DNA of 64,000 nt, taken from NCBI GenBank assembly GCA_030549495.1, contig JAUIRK010000179.1, positions 124,001 through 188,000 on the forward strand, given 5' to 3'. Position numbers and translations under genes: made by a program. Under the pieces are notes generated by a model. It worked only from the letters and a program-made list of their open reading frames with translations, had not been told where the DNA came from and did not search any database. This document shows positions 48,201 to 59,742 of this stretch, piece by piece; positions within the stretch are counted from its first letter, which is position 1, and each line of letters opens with the position of its first letter. The stretch comes from Nectonema munidae. Its lineage: Eukaryota; Nematomorpha; Nectonematoida; Nectonematidae.

Positions 48201-51200
48201 TCGTACTTACTTACAAAAGGATATGCCGTGTTTCCTCGAAATTGGACTCGGGCGATCATTATTTTAGAACGCAGAGTGGTAATCAGGCCTTTTTTAAATA
48301 TCTTTATTTTCGAAAATTTATGATAAATGCTTATTAGAAAATCTGGATCACTTGCACATTACTTCATTACAAGTTAAGTATTTATACCTGAATTGATTTA
48401 AAAAGTGGTATTGCATTCCCTACAAAAATATATACAGTGGAGCCTCTGTATAATAAACATCATATGGCCTAGAGAGTTTGTAATTTTGTTATGTTGGATT
48501 GTAACATAACCGCGCTCCATACTGTAGATACGTATTATTTGATAGAACGTAATAAGCGTTCATTTTTTCCATTAAAAAGGAATAATCTTAACAGGATGCT
48601 TTCATCTAATCTACACTTTTACAACTGAAAATATGCACGGCAAATTGCTACTCATTAATTTTTTATATTTTCTATACTGTCGAAAAATAAAATTTAATTC
48701 CTTATAAACATATTAAATTGAATGAATCTATTTTTTCCAAAGGATAAACTTGGTAATAATTATAGACCTTAATTTATGGCTTTTTCATACATAAATCCAT
48801 ATAACGCCAATTTTAAATAAAAAATTTTAGTAAATTATAAAATGGGCGTTTTTTCTTAAAGTTTTATTAAGAACCAATTATATTTTTTATTTTATTAATG
48901 ATATATTTCTGCACAATGTTCCTTCAAAAAATCATTTAAGTTTAATAGAAAGTATTTGGGGGAATCTATTACTGAGAAACTAACTTATCTATTAGAATTA
49001 GGTAACTCAACATAAATGAGCTAAAAGTACCCATCAGATCCATAATGAATAGTACCAATACATATATACAGAAGTTGTTATTCGGTATCCTTAGTTACAA
49101 AAGGAAAAAATGTTTGTCTATAAAAATTTCTAAGTTTGTTGAAGAATCAAATTATTGTTTTTGAAAGTGACAGATAATTTTTGATTAGTTCTAAACCTTT
49201 GATATTAAATAAGTGGATTTAAATCCCTTATCTAAAATGATATGCTGGATCTTTTACAATTTTAGGGATTATGCCCAATGTGAAATTTTATATTTTTTGA
49301 TGCATAATATAAGGTATAAGATCGTTCCATACTTGACTATAGTGATCATATTACAAAGGATCTTTAATTTCATACAGATGTTATTATCTCTAAAATACGC
49401 TTTTGAGATTTGGACTTTCCCCAAAGACGATTCTTCGTGTTTTAGTACACCATTACATTATATACACATTCTGATGCATTTACGGCATTCATAAAAAGCT
49501 ATTTCCATCTCTCCTGGCCGCGCATTGATGCGATTTTAAGAGCATGACAGAAAATCCAACCTTTTTACTGGGTTTTACGATTACTAACTTGTAGGTCAGT
49601 CTAAAATAATCATAATTCTTTGCAATGTAGGTAGAGTAATGTATGGTATTCAGTCTAGTTTAATCTTTTTTTATTTCAGAAGCCCAGTCATGGCAGGAGG
49701 CTTATTTGCGATCAACCGCAAATACTTTTGGCATCTTGGTGGATACGATCCAGGCCTAAAGATATGGGGCGGAGAGCAGTATGAGCTTTCCTTTAAAGTA
49801 TTGCGTTAAATTTATAAACTTATTCAAAATATTCATCTAACTAAAAGGTTTCCTGATTTTTCTATGAAATTGTGTATACATATATTTTATATTCTGTTTA
49901 TATTTTTGGCATTACACCCAAGGGAAGAATAAGCATCCGCAATTCGATAGATAGGATTCTAGAGATTAAAAATGGTATAAATTCTTTAATTAGCAATTAC
50001 ATAATATTTCTATTTTATTAGCTCTTAAATTTTCGTAAAGTTCTATATTTTGGTTCATTATGCTTTTTTATTTGTTGAAACGAACGCTTTCTCACATTTA
50101 TTTTTATAATTTTGGTGTCCCTACATTTTCTTAAATTTTTACGCATAACTAGTTTTTCATTAAGCTGAATTTCTTCTTGATTTTTTATGCAAAATTTTTA
50201 TAAAGTTAGAACTTTATTATAATCCCGTGAAACAATACGTTTAATCTGAAAGAAAATGCATTCAATTTTAAGTTGATTTTTATCCTATGATTTTTTAAAC
50301 TGTATTCTTATTTTTGACAGATTTGGCAGTGTGGTGGCAAAATGGTAGATGCGCCGTGTTCACACGTGGGTCACATTTATCGTAAACTAGGCATCTCACC
50401 TTTCAAATCTGTTCCAGGACATTATTTATTTAGTGTAAGTCGCTTTTCAATCCTTCAACAGAACGAAAGTTTGTAATATTTCCGAAAATATGTAAATCAA
50501 TCCATTGACTTTATAATAGAAATTGTTTATTCTATATAATTTTTGATGGAGATAAACTTCATTATTATTATTATTATTATCACAAGGCATCATTATTATC
50601 AATGGTATCATGATCACAACATCAATAACTCCTTAACACAATCCTGATATAGTATTTGAGTATGTGTTCTTTTCTCACGCGTGATTTTTTTTATGAATTC
50701 CAGTGATCTAATTAACTAAATAAGTTTTACATTTATTGTATTTAAAATATCCACTTGTTGCAATAATATAAACTTTTTAAAAAATTAAATTATGCCGCAT
50801 TAAAAATTGCAGTAATCTTCTTTTATTATATGAATTGCAACAAAAATCTGCTGAGCTTTTATTTTGTCAACTAATCAGAACAATTTTTTAAGGTAGTAGC
50901 TCTAAATTTTTTATTTTAGAGATAAAATAAATCGCCTTTTAAACTTGTATGTGATAAACGTGTATCGTGAATGTTCTACGAAGAGATTAAATTACATATT
51001 TCGTAGATTTATCTTTGATATTTGTTTACAGTTAATAAGATGTTCAATAGATTCGTTATAAGCTTGTGTACTCTTATCTATGTCGTGTGCATATCTAATA
51101 TCGTGACTTATCATATTTTTCCTGGCACTGATTTAATTGTGTAATTTAAAGTTTCTATAGATTTGTTCATAATAATTGTTTAAAATATCCATTTTTTCGA

Positions 51201-54200
51201 AGTCATCTAAATATGAAAAATGAATCCAATATTCGTTTTTTATTATCGTATTTGTAAGAATATTTCAAAATGTAGTTTATATACTATATTTATATCTTTA
51301 TTATTATCGAAACTATATTGGTATTGCACCATCCAACCATGTTTCCAATTTAGAATTATAAACGTGTTGCAGAGGTTTGGATGGACAATTATGCTAAATA
51401 CATATATTCTCGTAATCCTATTTACAATACTATTTCAACTGGTGACTTGACTAATCAAAAAGCTTTACGACAAAAACTTGATTGCAAATCCTTTGACTGG
51501 TTCATGAAAGTTATTGCTTTTGATCAGTTGGAAACTTACCCCCCTGAAGAACCAAAAGAGTTTGCTTCTGGACAAGTAACATCTCACCGTTTTTCCTGAT
51601 TTATAATTAAAATGTTTTTAAGTTAATCTTTTTATACATGATAGAATTTAAGTTATTCCTCGAAATCACTGTTTCTCAAAGGGTGTGCCCTGGCACACTG
51701 GTGCGCCCCATGAAATACTAAAATGGGACTCAAAAATTGTTGATACTTAAAACTATTGAATCAAAAATTGTTACAGATAAAATATGCCAAAGCACGGAAT
51801 TGATTTTTTTGTTTAGAGTTAAAATAAATATCCTTCATAAAAACACATTACTACAAAAACTCAAAATTTCTTTCAATAATAATAATTTATCTAGACTTTC
51901 AGGTTACAAGAAAATTATTGGTATTGATAAGTAGAGTATATTGTATTGTCTTTTTGTTTTATGAAGAAACTTTCGGATTTATATCCCACAATTTTTAAAA
52001 ATTTCATATTCAAAATATAAGTTCCTTGTTTATTTTTTTATGAAAGAACCAAGATTATTGTTAAATAAGTGAATATTTAAAGTATCATGTATTGTATCGT
52101 GATAAGGCATTATTAAGAAAAACCAAAGATAAAAAGTATGTATATGAATAAAGTTCTCTGGCCGGAAACTTTTGCACAGCATTTTTAATAAGTAAACGTT
52201 ATAAAGGATTTTTATAACTATAAAAAGGTAATATTTTTAGCATTTTATTTCAAAAAAATATTAAAAAAAATAATAAAAGAAAAATAATATAGTTTTTAGT
52301 AGTGGCTGAAAACGTTTGCACGCCACTGTATAATATTAAATGTTTATCTGTTTGGCCTACACGCTCAGGAGTCCATAGCCTATAAAGCATTAAACCTTGA
52401 AAACAATATGAAAATAAAGAAGATTATTACATTACGCCATATAAAAGTATCAGAACGTGTGTTGGGTTCCGAGTCTGAATAAGTTTGGAAGACTCCAATT
52501 TAAAGAATTCAAAGTGTTTTATAACATAGTTTTTGTGAAATCACATAGCTATTTAAAAAAAAGTGAAAACTTACTAATTCTACAAATGATTATGTAAAAA
52601 TTAATCGTGCTGAATTAAGTTTGAAAAGTCTAAACTTCTATCGTTTTATTTTTGAAAAATATGAATTAACAAGTGAATTCAGAATGATAAAATCTATACT
52701 TAGAAAAATAATTAATTTTCAATGAAATTTTCTGAAATCTAATAACAAGAGTATATGCATTTTCTGAATAAAAAAAATAATCTGCCGTTTTGGAAGCGCC
52801 TTTTTTATAAACACGTTAGAATGTTCATAATTTTAAATCATTACAAACTAAACTAGTTTGACAGATTTTAGAACACTTTGTTCCCTTTTGTAATAGTTCT
52901 TTTTTGATACGAAAAGCCCTATTATTCTACACTCGATCCATGATTTGCATTATTTTTTCAAAGATTAAAGTGTTCAAGAAAGATATCTGCATAAGTTTGC
53001 GTAAAACTACTTTGAAATTGTTCCTGGAAAGTTGCGATGCAAGCGATTCAAATGATGACATCGTTCAGGTATTATATCTACACATTTTTGACGCTAGGTA
53101 TTACGATTAATACAAGAAACTGTATCAACTGTAAAGGGATTTCAAAGGACGCCGTATTGGTAATAGAATGCAAGATGTATCTCTTATTCTGATCAGAGTA
53201 CCACTTTTATCTTAGAGGGATATCGTTTAGTTGACTAGTATCTTGTTCAGTAGTTTTCGCAAAATTACCTCCATTTTCACGTATTTACAGACTTTAGCTT
53301 TTTTGCGTTTGAACATTCGCCAAATGAGAAGAGATGTGTTGCATTGTATTTACATACGAGAAAATATGGTGACGTGTTGTTTAGTTAATATTTTGTCTAA
53401 TTATTATTGCTTATTTTATTTGTTTGCCTAAATTTGGAAGAATCGTTTGTGGGGAGTTGTAATTTATTTAAGATTGAGTTCCACCCGTGATTTGTAATAG
53501 TTTCATAATAGTTTTAATTTTTAAGAATTCTTGTTTCAATAGTCTGTCTTGTTGCTGAAAGATAATGCAGTATTATTAAACTCTGGTATCTTTCCATTAA
53601 AAAACCTTTAAGTACAGCATGCATCATCCTATGTCACTGGATTTTTTGAGCGACCCAACACAATTTTATAACGAAAATTCAGATCTTTGTACGTTTGATG
53701 ATAAATTTATTAATGGTCAGAAAAAAATATTTGTTGAAGTTTTTGACGCCCATTTAGAAAAACTTGCGACTGCCAGTTCGAAAAACAGTGCTAGGGTGAT
53801 TTTTGCTTTATAGTATTCGTGTTTATTAAAGAAGTTTAGCAAATAAAGTTATGGCTAAAATCTTTGGATATATAGTTAGTTGCTTCCCCAATTTCACGAA
53901 TATAAGTTGTTGTAAAAGCCTTATTCATATCCTTACTAGCTTACATAGGTAAAGGTTTAGCCTAACACATCACTCAGAGCATCATGTATTTTTACAGAAG
54001 ATTTTTCCTAACATCGGGTGCTAAAATGTTTTTAAGTTAGGCTAAATGAATGCTTTATCTTTTTTAAATAGCCGTTGCGCTTTTGAGTACATTAACTGTT
54101 TATCGACCACAGTCAACATATGTCGACTTTACAAATCGTCTGCGTTTATTAATGCTTTTTAAAAATCTTCTGCTTTACATTAGAAATCATCTGACTATTC

Positions 54201-57200
54201 TGGTTGTAAACGGGTAAAAATCCCCCTTAATGAATTTGAGGGGACCACAAGACAGCCGAAGTTCGAAAATTTGAAACAAGTCAGAGAGAGATGATACACA
54301 TTCGTCAACAAGTTGATGATTGACACAAGGATTATTGCCATAATTATGAGAGAATAAAATATTACTTATTTTCTTTTATTATTACTATTATCAAAAAAAT
54401 ATTGAAAATTATAAACGAAAAAAATTAATAAAATTTTCTAATATATTTAACTGCGCAAACAATTTTTTTATGAAAATTTTATTATTATGAAAATTAAAAA
54501 AAAATTAGATAAGGAAAATCTTGCCTAAATTTTTACACATAAAAATGAACTTTTGGCTCAATGCTTAGTTTCATGCCATCGAATTATAATCGCGATAAAA
54601 TACGACATTTGTAATGAGAAGATCACCGTCTAGAAAGATATAATCGACAAAATTTACTCTTTAGATATAGCTTTTTAAAAAAATTTCTTTTTGTTAAGCT
54701 TATTTATGACTCCTATAGATTCAGTAGTTTAATCGATTTATGTCCTCAATTAGGCTTAATTAAGGAAGAGATATACTTGAATCAAAAGTTTTCTATACTC
54801 AACATAAATTTTAATTCATGGGGCTATTTATAAATTATAAGTTTAACATCTTTGAGTTAGCAATCTAAACAAGTAATGGTAAAAAATAGGCTGACAGTTT
54901 GATATTTTGATATTTGCAACACTGATGCATTAAACTTTATAAAGGATTTCGCTATTCTATTATTGATTTCATTCGCTTCCAGTAATCTTTAATTTCATCA
55001 TCCCTTCTTTCTCATCTTTAAAAAGCTTGTCATACGTTTAAAAGATTTCATCTTGTGTTATGAATCCTTTACCTAAATACATCGTTACAAATGTTTTCTT
55101 TTAGGACTTTATTTTTACTGGCAGGCAAGAAATAAAGCCTTTAGATGATGGTGAAAATCTTGGCTGCTTTGATTCCAATGATAAAAAGCCACCTATAATG
55201 TTTCCATGCCATCTTCAGAGAGGCAATCAAGAGTGGAAATATTTTTTGGTATGCCCGTATACTTTTTAAATTAATTACGTATGCAGGAAAAGTTTTTGGT
55301 TAGAAAACATCTCATTATACTTTGATTAGGGTTAAGTTTTGCTTCTTTTTAAACTTAAAACCCGTGGGATCTTTTGTTAGAATTAACATATGAGTGAAAA
55401 ATGTTTAAAATTTAAATTATTAGATACAAGATCCCAAATCAAATTACATTCTGTACAAAAATCTTGTGAGAATATTTTTGTAAACTAAGTATTATAAATG
55501 TAGTGTTGTGTTCTTGTGACAAGCTAAAATCTAATTTATTTGAAAGGTCATATGGTTGGATGTCCTTTGTTTGAAATATTTTATCGATTGTATAAAGCTA
55601 GCATAATTTTAATTTCTAGGTGAGGTTGATTTTTTTCAGCTAGAGTCAAACTAAAACAAAGAATCGTGAATAAACAAATAGTTAACGTATAAGTAAGTAT
55701 TTTATTTAACTTAAAAAATTCATAACATTCACTGTATAAACTTAGCGCTGATTTTGTCTTTGAATTGCTTATATAAAAAAAGGAAAGATGCAGTATTATT
55801 CCCACAAATTTTGAAAATGTTTCAATTCCTGTTAAAATACTTCCTTATATGCACATTATGATATGATTCCGTATATGGGAGTAACGGCTATATGGGAGAA
55901 TTCACTAAAGTATTTGTGTAAATAGTAAAACAGGTCATTTTTTAAACACTTTGGCATACTTATTTACATTTACTGCATTACAATATGCTTCAGCTTTTAT
56001 TTTCTTTAAATTAATCAATTATAATGCACTGACATTGTTCAAAATGCCTGAACCTGTTTGATAGTCCAGTCCTCTATAGCTCTTGAGGTAAGTTCTATTA
56101 TATTCACTAGATTCCAACTAGTGGTGGGATTCGGTGAAAATTAACCAATTAATTAAACTAATTCACCGGTTAATCGAACTTCTAAAACTATTAGAAAACT
56201 ACAATAAAATAGTAGATATTGATGCTCCAGTTATGATTAAGAACTATGTATAATAAACGGATTTACCTGATCAAATTTTCGGTATAAAATAGACCAGTGT
56301 TGTCCAAACTTTTTTCATTTATGGCACACTATAGTAAATCAAAAAATTTTATAGCACACTATTTTTTTAAATTAAATAACTTAAACATTAGAAAAACAAC
56401 AACTTTATTGAATAAGTAAAAAATAAAATAAAATTAGTGTGATGGATGCGTCTGATGTTTAGAACAAATAAGTTCTAAACGAGATTCAGTTTTTGATAGA
56501 GCAACTCTGAGTTCTTGATCCATGTTAGTCAAGCGTTCTCGTTTTTTTTATTTAATAGTAGTTAGAGCCGAAAATCCCAATTCACACATATATGAAGAAG
56601 CAATGGTAGTAATGTTTTTATAGCTTTTGAACTCAGTTCTGGATATGCCTCATGAATACTTAACCAAAACTCAGACAACTCCATTTTAGAAAAATTTATT
56701 TTTAAAATTAAATCGTTTTTTATATCAATATACTTTTCCACTTCATTCCCTGTCAAATTTGTTGCAGATATTTCAGCAAATGGAGACATAACCCAAAAAA
56801 AGTCTAATGTCAAGATTTGGAAAATATTTGTTGAAAGCTCTAAAAAGATTATTCAGTGTCTCGATAACATTAGGAATAATTTTTGACTTCTTTAAAGAAT
56901 CGAGTGTAGGAAAGCAGTCAAGTTGATTTTTTGTAGCTTTAGTAATCCACAACTGAAGTTTTTCTTGAAATGCTTTTAATTTGCCCGAAAGTGTAATAAT
57001 ATTTTCCTTTGATCCTTGAATGCTGACGTTGAGCTTATTTAACTTATCAAAAATATCACTTAAAAAAGTGACTTCCAACCACCAAATCTCTTGCTCCAGA
57101 ACTTCATACTTTATTTTTTGCGAATCAAAAAAAGATATAATTTCATTTTTTAATGCGATGAACCTTGATATAACTTTTCCTTTAGAAAGCCAACGTACTT

Positions 57201-58990
57201 CTGTATGATACTCTTGATCTCAAAACACTTGATTTAATGTAGTTAACAATTTTTACAACATCATTTACTGTATTTTTGAGTTTCTCTGACAAACATTTTC
57301 ACATTAGTACTTCTCTATGAATCATGCAATGATTGACTTTAATATTTGAATTTTGTTGAAGAAAAAAGATGTAAATCCCTTATTTTTTCCTTGCATCGAA
57401 GGAGCACCATCCGTACAAACACTGACGCAATGAGTCCATAGCATATTATATGCTACAACTTTTTCATTCACTAACTGAAAAATATCTTTTCCAGTTGTTG
57501 TCAGTTTCAATTCTTCACAGAAAAAAAACTCTTCAGTTATTTTTTTGTTTTTTACAATTCGTAAAAATGCAAGCAAGTGTGCCTTTTTGTTTATATCAGT
57601 GCTTTCATCAATTTGAAGAGCCCAGAATTTTTCAATTTTTGTTTGGTCACCTAAAAAGTGATTTTGGAGTTGCTCTTTAATGTCTTCAGACATATCACCA
57701 ATTCGACGCAAAATAGTTTGATGCGATAGCGGAATTTTCTTTATTTTTTCAGCTGCATCTGAACCAAACATTGTATCAGTAGCTATTGATAACGCTGGAA
57801 GAATAATTGATTCAGCGTATAAGTGGGGCTTTTTTTCTTAGCAAATTCCCCAGTCACAAAAGATATGTTACAAGAAATAGTGGAGCAAGAGTTAGGCAAT
57901 AATTTAAATTTGGTGCTAGAAAAACTAGGTGGAACAACAGTATGGTTGCAATACTAAAAAGAATAATAATGTTGAAACTATGTATTTGCTATTCTCTAAT
58001 GAAAATTTATTACTAAATGAAGAAGAATGGGAAGTGGCAAAAGACATTGTAGATACAATTATACCAGTATTTCAAAAATTAAATCCTGCAATAATACATT
58101 ACGAATAGAGTTGGATCAAGCACTGAGGAAAAGATTTGAAAGAAAAAATGATAAAAAAATTTTCTTTATTAAAATATCTCCATAATCCTGAACAAAGTTT
58201 AAGTGAGGCGGCTCATATCAAACATGGAATTAGGTATTTTTCAAAGATAACTTCTACCTACTACGGAAACTGATGAACATGAATTACAACTTAGTGATGT
58301 TAGCAAGCAAGTGAGGCAAAAATAAAATCAACTGAAGACTGTTATACCAAATATTTGAAAGAAATGGGAAAGATGATGTATGTTCCACAAGCGAAAAAAT
58401 TTGGATAAAGAAAGGATGTTCGAACTTTTTAAATCACAAAAAGAACGTGGAAATCAATTTGAATCATTGTACCTAGTTCTGTGTACAATTAAACAAACAA
58501 GTGTTGAAGTTGAAGGCCTCTTTTCTACTCCTGGTAAGTTTATTACTAAGTTAAGGAAAAGTTTATCCTGTGAGACTATTAATGCTCTTTCTTTTTTAAA
58601 AATATATTTTCATAAGGGTAAAAAATTTATATATAATTCTATAAATTTAAAATTTCACCAAAATTAATCGGTTAAGAAAACTCAGGCGATCTTTTAACCG
58701 GTTAACAAAAAGACGGTTAAATCCCACCACTAATTCAAACCTTCATTATATATAACAAACGCCTATAAAAAGTGTTTTACATGATATGTTTTCTCCTTTT
58801 ATTTCTTTAATCTCTATCTTTTTCATAGAAAACACATCACCTCTATCACGAATACTCACACATGTGTCTAGAGTTCGAAGATAGCGATAAATCTCTTTTC
58901 CTCAATCATTGTGAATTCAACAATTTGCATCAAAAGTGGAAATTTAGTAAAACTAATGCAAATTTGTTAAAGAAGTTCTTCCACAATTAG
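36215..58990 (+). CDS. Polypeptide N-acetylgalactosaminyltransferase (GALNT10/Pgant6-like), 12 exons
   Basis: Transfers GalNAc from UDP-GalNAc to Ser/Thr in the Golgi, the first or follow-up step of mucin O-glycosylation. Exons: 36215-36385, 37098-37161, 37216-37366, 39199-39365, 44533-44721, 47403-47580, 49680-49797, 50321-50434, 51354-51575, 52964-53068, 55105-55248, 58829-58990. All have GT-AG borders and all phases fit, giving 594 residues (GALNT10 is about 600). An in-frame TAG at 36179 precedes the ATG. Domains: cytosolic tail with a membrane anchor at about 10-31; stem; GT27 catalytic domain with GPGEQGKA (79-86), [12 protein letters not shown], metal-binding D233-S-H235, the WGGE motif (336-339) and H364 in GHIYR; ricin-type lectin domain 459-594 with Cys pairs 467/482, 514/528 and 554/569 and QxW at 535-537 and 576-578. 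Only the middle lectin repeat keeps the sugar-binding C-F-D. Introns 3-6 and 9-11 are long and carry transposons. No missing catalytic residue is seen; probably functional. Confidence 0.93.
37990..38174. repeat. hAT-type MITE relic in GALNT intron 3
   Basis: Runs of GGAGTCG/GGAGGCGGAGTCG and the right end CCGCCTCCACAACCCTG (inverse CAGGGTTGTGGAGGCGG) resemble the common CAGGGCTGTGGAGTCGG hAT ends. The left end is degraded. Confidence 0.5.
42763..42900 (+). repeat. SINE-like copy with tRNA-like head
   Basis: GGGTCTCGGTTCAGGTTTGA followed by TTCCTGG contains a near-B-box (GGTTTGATTCC). About 70 bases later GGATGCGATACCGACAGATA is followed by an A run. The minus-strand copy at 4275-4395 has the same order: GGGTCTCGATCC, then GGGTGCGATACCGATAATTA, then A run. 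This supports a tRNA-derived SINE family. The A box (TGGTATCAAATAG) is weak. Confidence 0.5.
43150..43400. repeat. Patch of ATTGGTC/GACCAAT motifs
   Basis: ATTGGTCTAATGCCAATTGG, AATTGGTCTATCAGACCAAT, CATTGGATCAATTTG, TTAGACCAATCATCG and GAACCAATCG occur within 250 bases, in both orientations. This is a degenerate palindromic repeat cluster with no coding frame. Confidence 0.5.
45482..45767. mobile_element. hAT-type MITE, copy 3, in GALNT intron 5
   Basis: Inverse orientation to copies 1 and 2. Ends CAATGCCCGCGCTAAGC and GGTAGCGCGGGCTCTG. The exact 8-bp duplication CACATAAT lies on both sides (45474-45481 and 45768-45775), which identifies it as hAT-mobilised. A G homopolymer of about 18 lies near the start. 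Confidence 0.85.
46200..46720 (-). mobile_element. hAT transposase relic in GALNT intron 5
   Basis: On the minus strand about 46710-46590 reads [20 protein letters not shown], like the TRW(G)xW block of a hAT subgroup. Further down 46374-46213 is an open frame, [20 protein letters not shown], ending [10 protein letters not shown]. The piece between is broken. No ends were found. Confidence 0.45.
47581..49679. other. GALNT intron 6 with a Tigger-type MITE
   Basis: Contains a roughly 94-bp element at 48433-48526: TACAGTGGAGCCTCTGTATA at the left and CGCGCTCCATACTGTA at the right, both bounded by TA, as in pogo/Tigger MITEs. Otherwise AT-rich; the open frame at 49213-49494 has no family match. 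Confidence 0.55.
48433..48526. mobile_element. Tigger/pogo-type MITE
   Basis: Inverted ends ACAGTGGAGC / GCTCCATACTGT with TA at each side. Too short to code. Confidence 0.6.
49890..49960 (-). repeat. Partial SINE-like copy in GALNT intron 7
   Basis: The minus strand reads TTCTTCCCTTGGGTGTAATG then CCAAAAATATA, matching the 3' block of the copies at 4275 and 42763. The 5' head is diverged or missing. Confidence 0.4.
51667..51720. repeat. hAT terminal repeat relic in GALNT intron 9
   Basis: ACTGTTTCTCAAAGGGTGTG and CCTGGCACACTGGTGCGCC resemble the CAGTGTTTCTCAAAGxGTGTGCC ends of Charlie-like hAT elements. The partner end is not found. Confidence 0.5.
52150..52331. repeat. Tc1/mariner-type MITE relic in GALNT intron 9
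   Basis: Ends GGCTGAAAACGTTTGCACGC then CACTGTA; a related GGCCGGAAACTTTTGCACAG occurs at about 52160 in the same orientation. CAGTGGCGTGCAAACGTTTT is typical of Tc1-like ends. The arrangement is not a clean inverted pair, so this is a rearranged relic. Confidence 0.45.
53619..53813 (+). CDS. Candidate micro-gene or unused exon in GALNT intron 10
   Basis: A frame starting ATG with [20 protein letters not shown], ending SARVIFAL and a stop. Its composition (Asp/Phe/Lys-balanced, few simple runs) is unlike the surrounding noise. AATAAA follows at 53842-53847. Alternatively it is an internal exon: GTACAG precedes it and GCTAGG|GTGATT is a possible donor, but the skipped reading in the GALNT lectin domain would not fit, because exons 10 and 11 join in phase without it. 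Function unknown. Confidence 0.3.
   Translation: MHHPMSLDFLSDPTQFYNENSDLCTFDDKFINGQKKIFVEVFDAHLEKLATASSKNSARVIFAL
54092..54217. mobile_element. piggyBac-like MITE, worn copy, in GALNT intron 10
   Basis: TTAACTGTTTATCGACC at the left, TCTGGTTGTAAACGGGTAAA at the right, with AAATCGTCTGCGTTTAT and TTCTGCTTTACATTAGA inside. It is the inverse of the element at 24693-24829. The right TTAA is degraded. Confidence 0.6.
56119..58732 (+). mobile_element. hAT transposon in GALNT intron 11, hosting another hAT
   Basis: Ends TAGTGGTGGGATTCGG and its near inverse GGTTAAATCCCACCACTA, flanked by ATTCCAAC (56111-56118) and ATTCAAAC (58733-58740), an 8-bp duplication with one change. The + transposase is badly broken, but its C-terminal end at 58490-58667 is clear: [20 protein letters not shown] then [12 protein letters not shown], the hAT dimerisation region. 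The element ends 96 bases before exon 12 of the GALNT gene. The minus-strand element at 56295-57840 lies inside it. Confidence 0.75.
56295..57840 (-). mobile_element. hAT relic (ZBED5/SCAND3-like) nested in another hAT
   Basis: Left end CAGTGTTGTCCAAACTTTTT, a Charlie-like terminal repeat. The minus-strand transposase has three pieces: 57771-57322 ([20 protein letters not shown], the DESTDI catalytic block and [15 protein letters not shown]), 57078-56773 ([19 protein letters not shown]) and 56813-56562 ([20 protein letters not shown]). The order matches ZBED5/SCAND3-type transposases. The right end is not recognisable and the N-terminal zinc finger is missing, so it is truncated and inactive. 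Confidence 0.75.
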
Positions 58991-59742
58991 ATCGTCCTTG
59001 TTATTCTCCAAACAACAATTAATTAGACATGGCACATACTGATGTCTTCTTGATGGGCATGGGGTTTGTGAAAGAATATTTATTTTAAATCAAATCTACG
59101 TGTTAACCATTTTTATGAAAAAGATTATATATTTTTATTTTTTTAGCGTACATTTAAATTTCTAAAATTATTGTTTTTTGCAAAACTTTTAATGCAGACC
59201 GAAAGCTACACTTTTTTTAAATAAATTTATATTTTTATTAAAATTTATTGAAAATGAATTTTTTTCGAATCTTTTTTTCAGCAATTCTTTTAGTCCGCCG
59301 CCCTCAACTAAAACTAAATTGGCTGAATTATATGCCTTTAAACTTTGTAACTTTTTCTAAAATCTCCCAGCATCTTTTGATACTATTTTAACGATAAGTT
59401 GAATGACTCTCAAATCAAAACTAAATATACATTTTTTTCAACAAAATTTTTATATTGTAATGTCTATTACTTATAACTTATTGTTTACATTAGATACACT
59501 CTTGAAAATTTATAATCATATATATATTGGAACCAGGGGCGCACTTCCTCAAAATTGGGGGGGGGGCTTTTTTTTTATAATTTTCAAATTTTATTATAAA
59601 AGAATTTTTGTTCAATGAATACACCATCATTATTATCCGGCATTATACTTGCACTGTAAGCTCTCAATCCTACTACAACTGCACTGATTTTATCATGTCA
59701 AATTACCTTGTTTGTAATTCTGATTGCATCCACCTTCTAGCT
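58991..59742. other. 3' flank of the GALNT gene
   Basis: AT-rich. AATAAA at 59220-59225 lies 230 bases past the stop and is a plausible poly(A) signal. A G-rich patch at 59555-59570 (ATTGGGGGGGGGGCTTTTTT) may be a MITE remnant. Confidence 0.4.
59220..59225 (+). promoter_or_regulatory. Candidate poly(A) signal of the GALNT gene
   Basis: AATAAA in AT-rich sequence, 230 bases after the stop codon. Other signals could be used. Confidence 0.3.

Noticed and set aside
57450-57680. Plus-strand frame rich in Phe and Leu
   Set aside because: Antisense of the hAT transposase catalytic region at 57771-57322.
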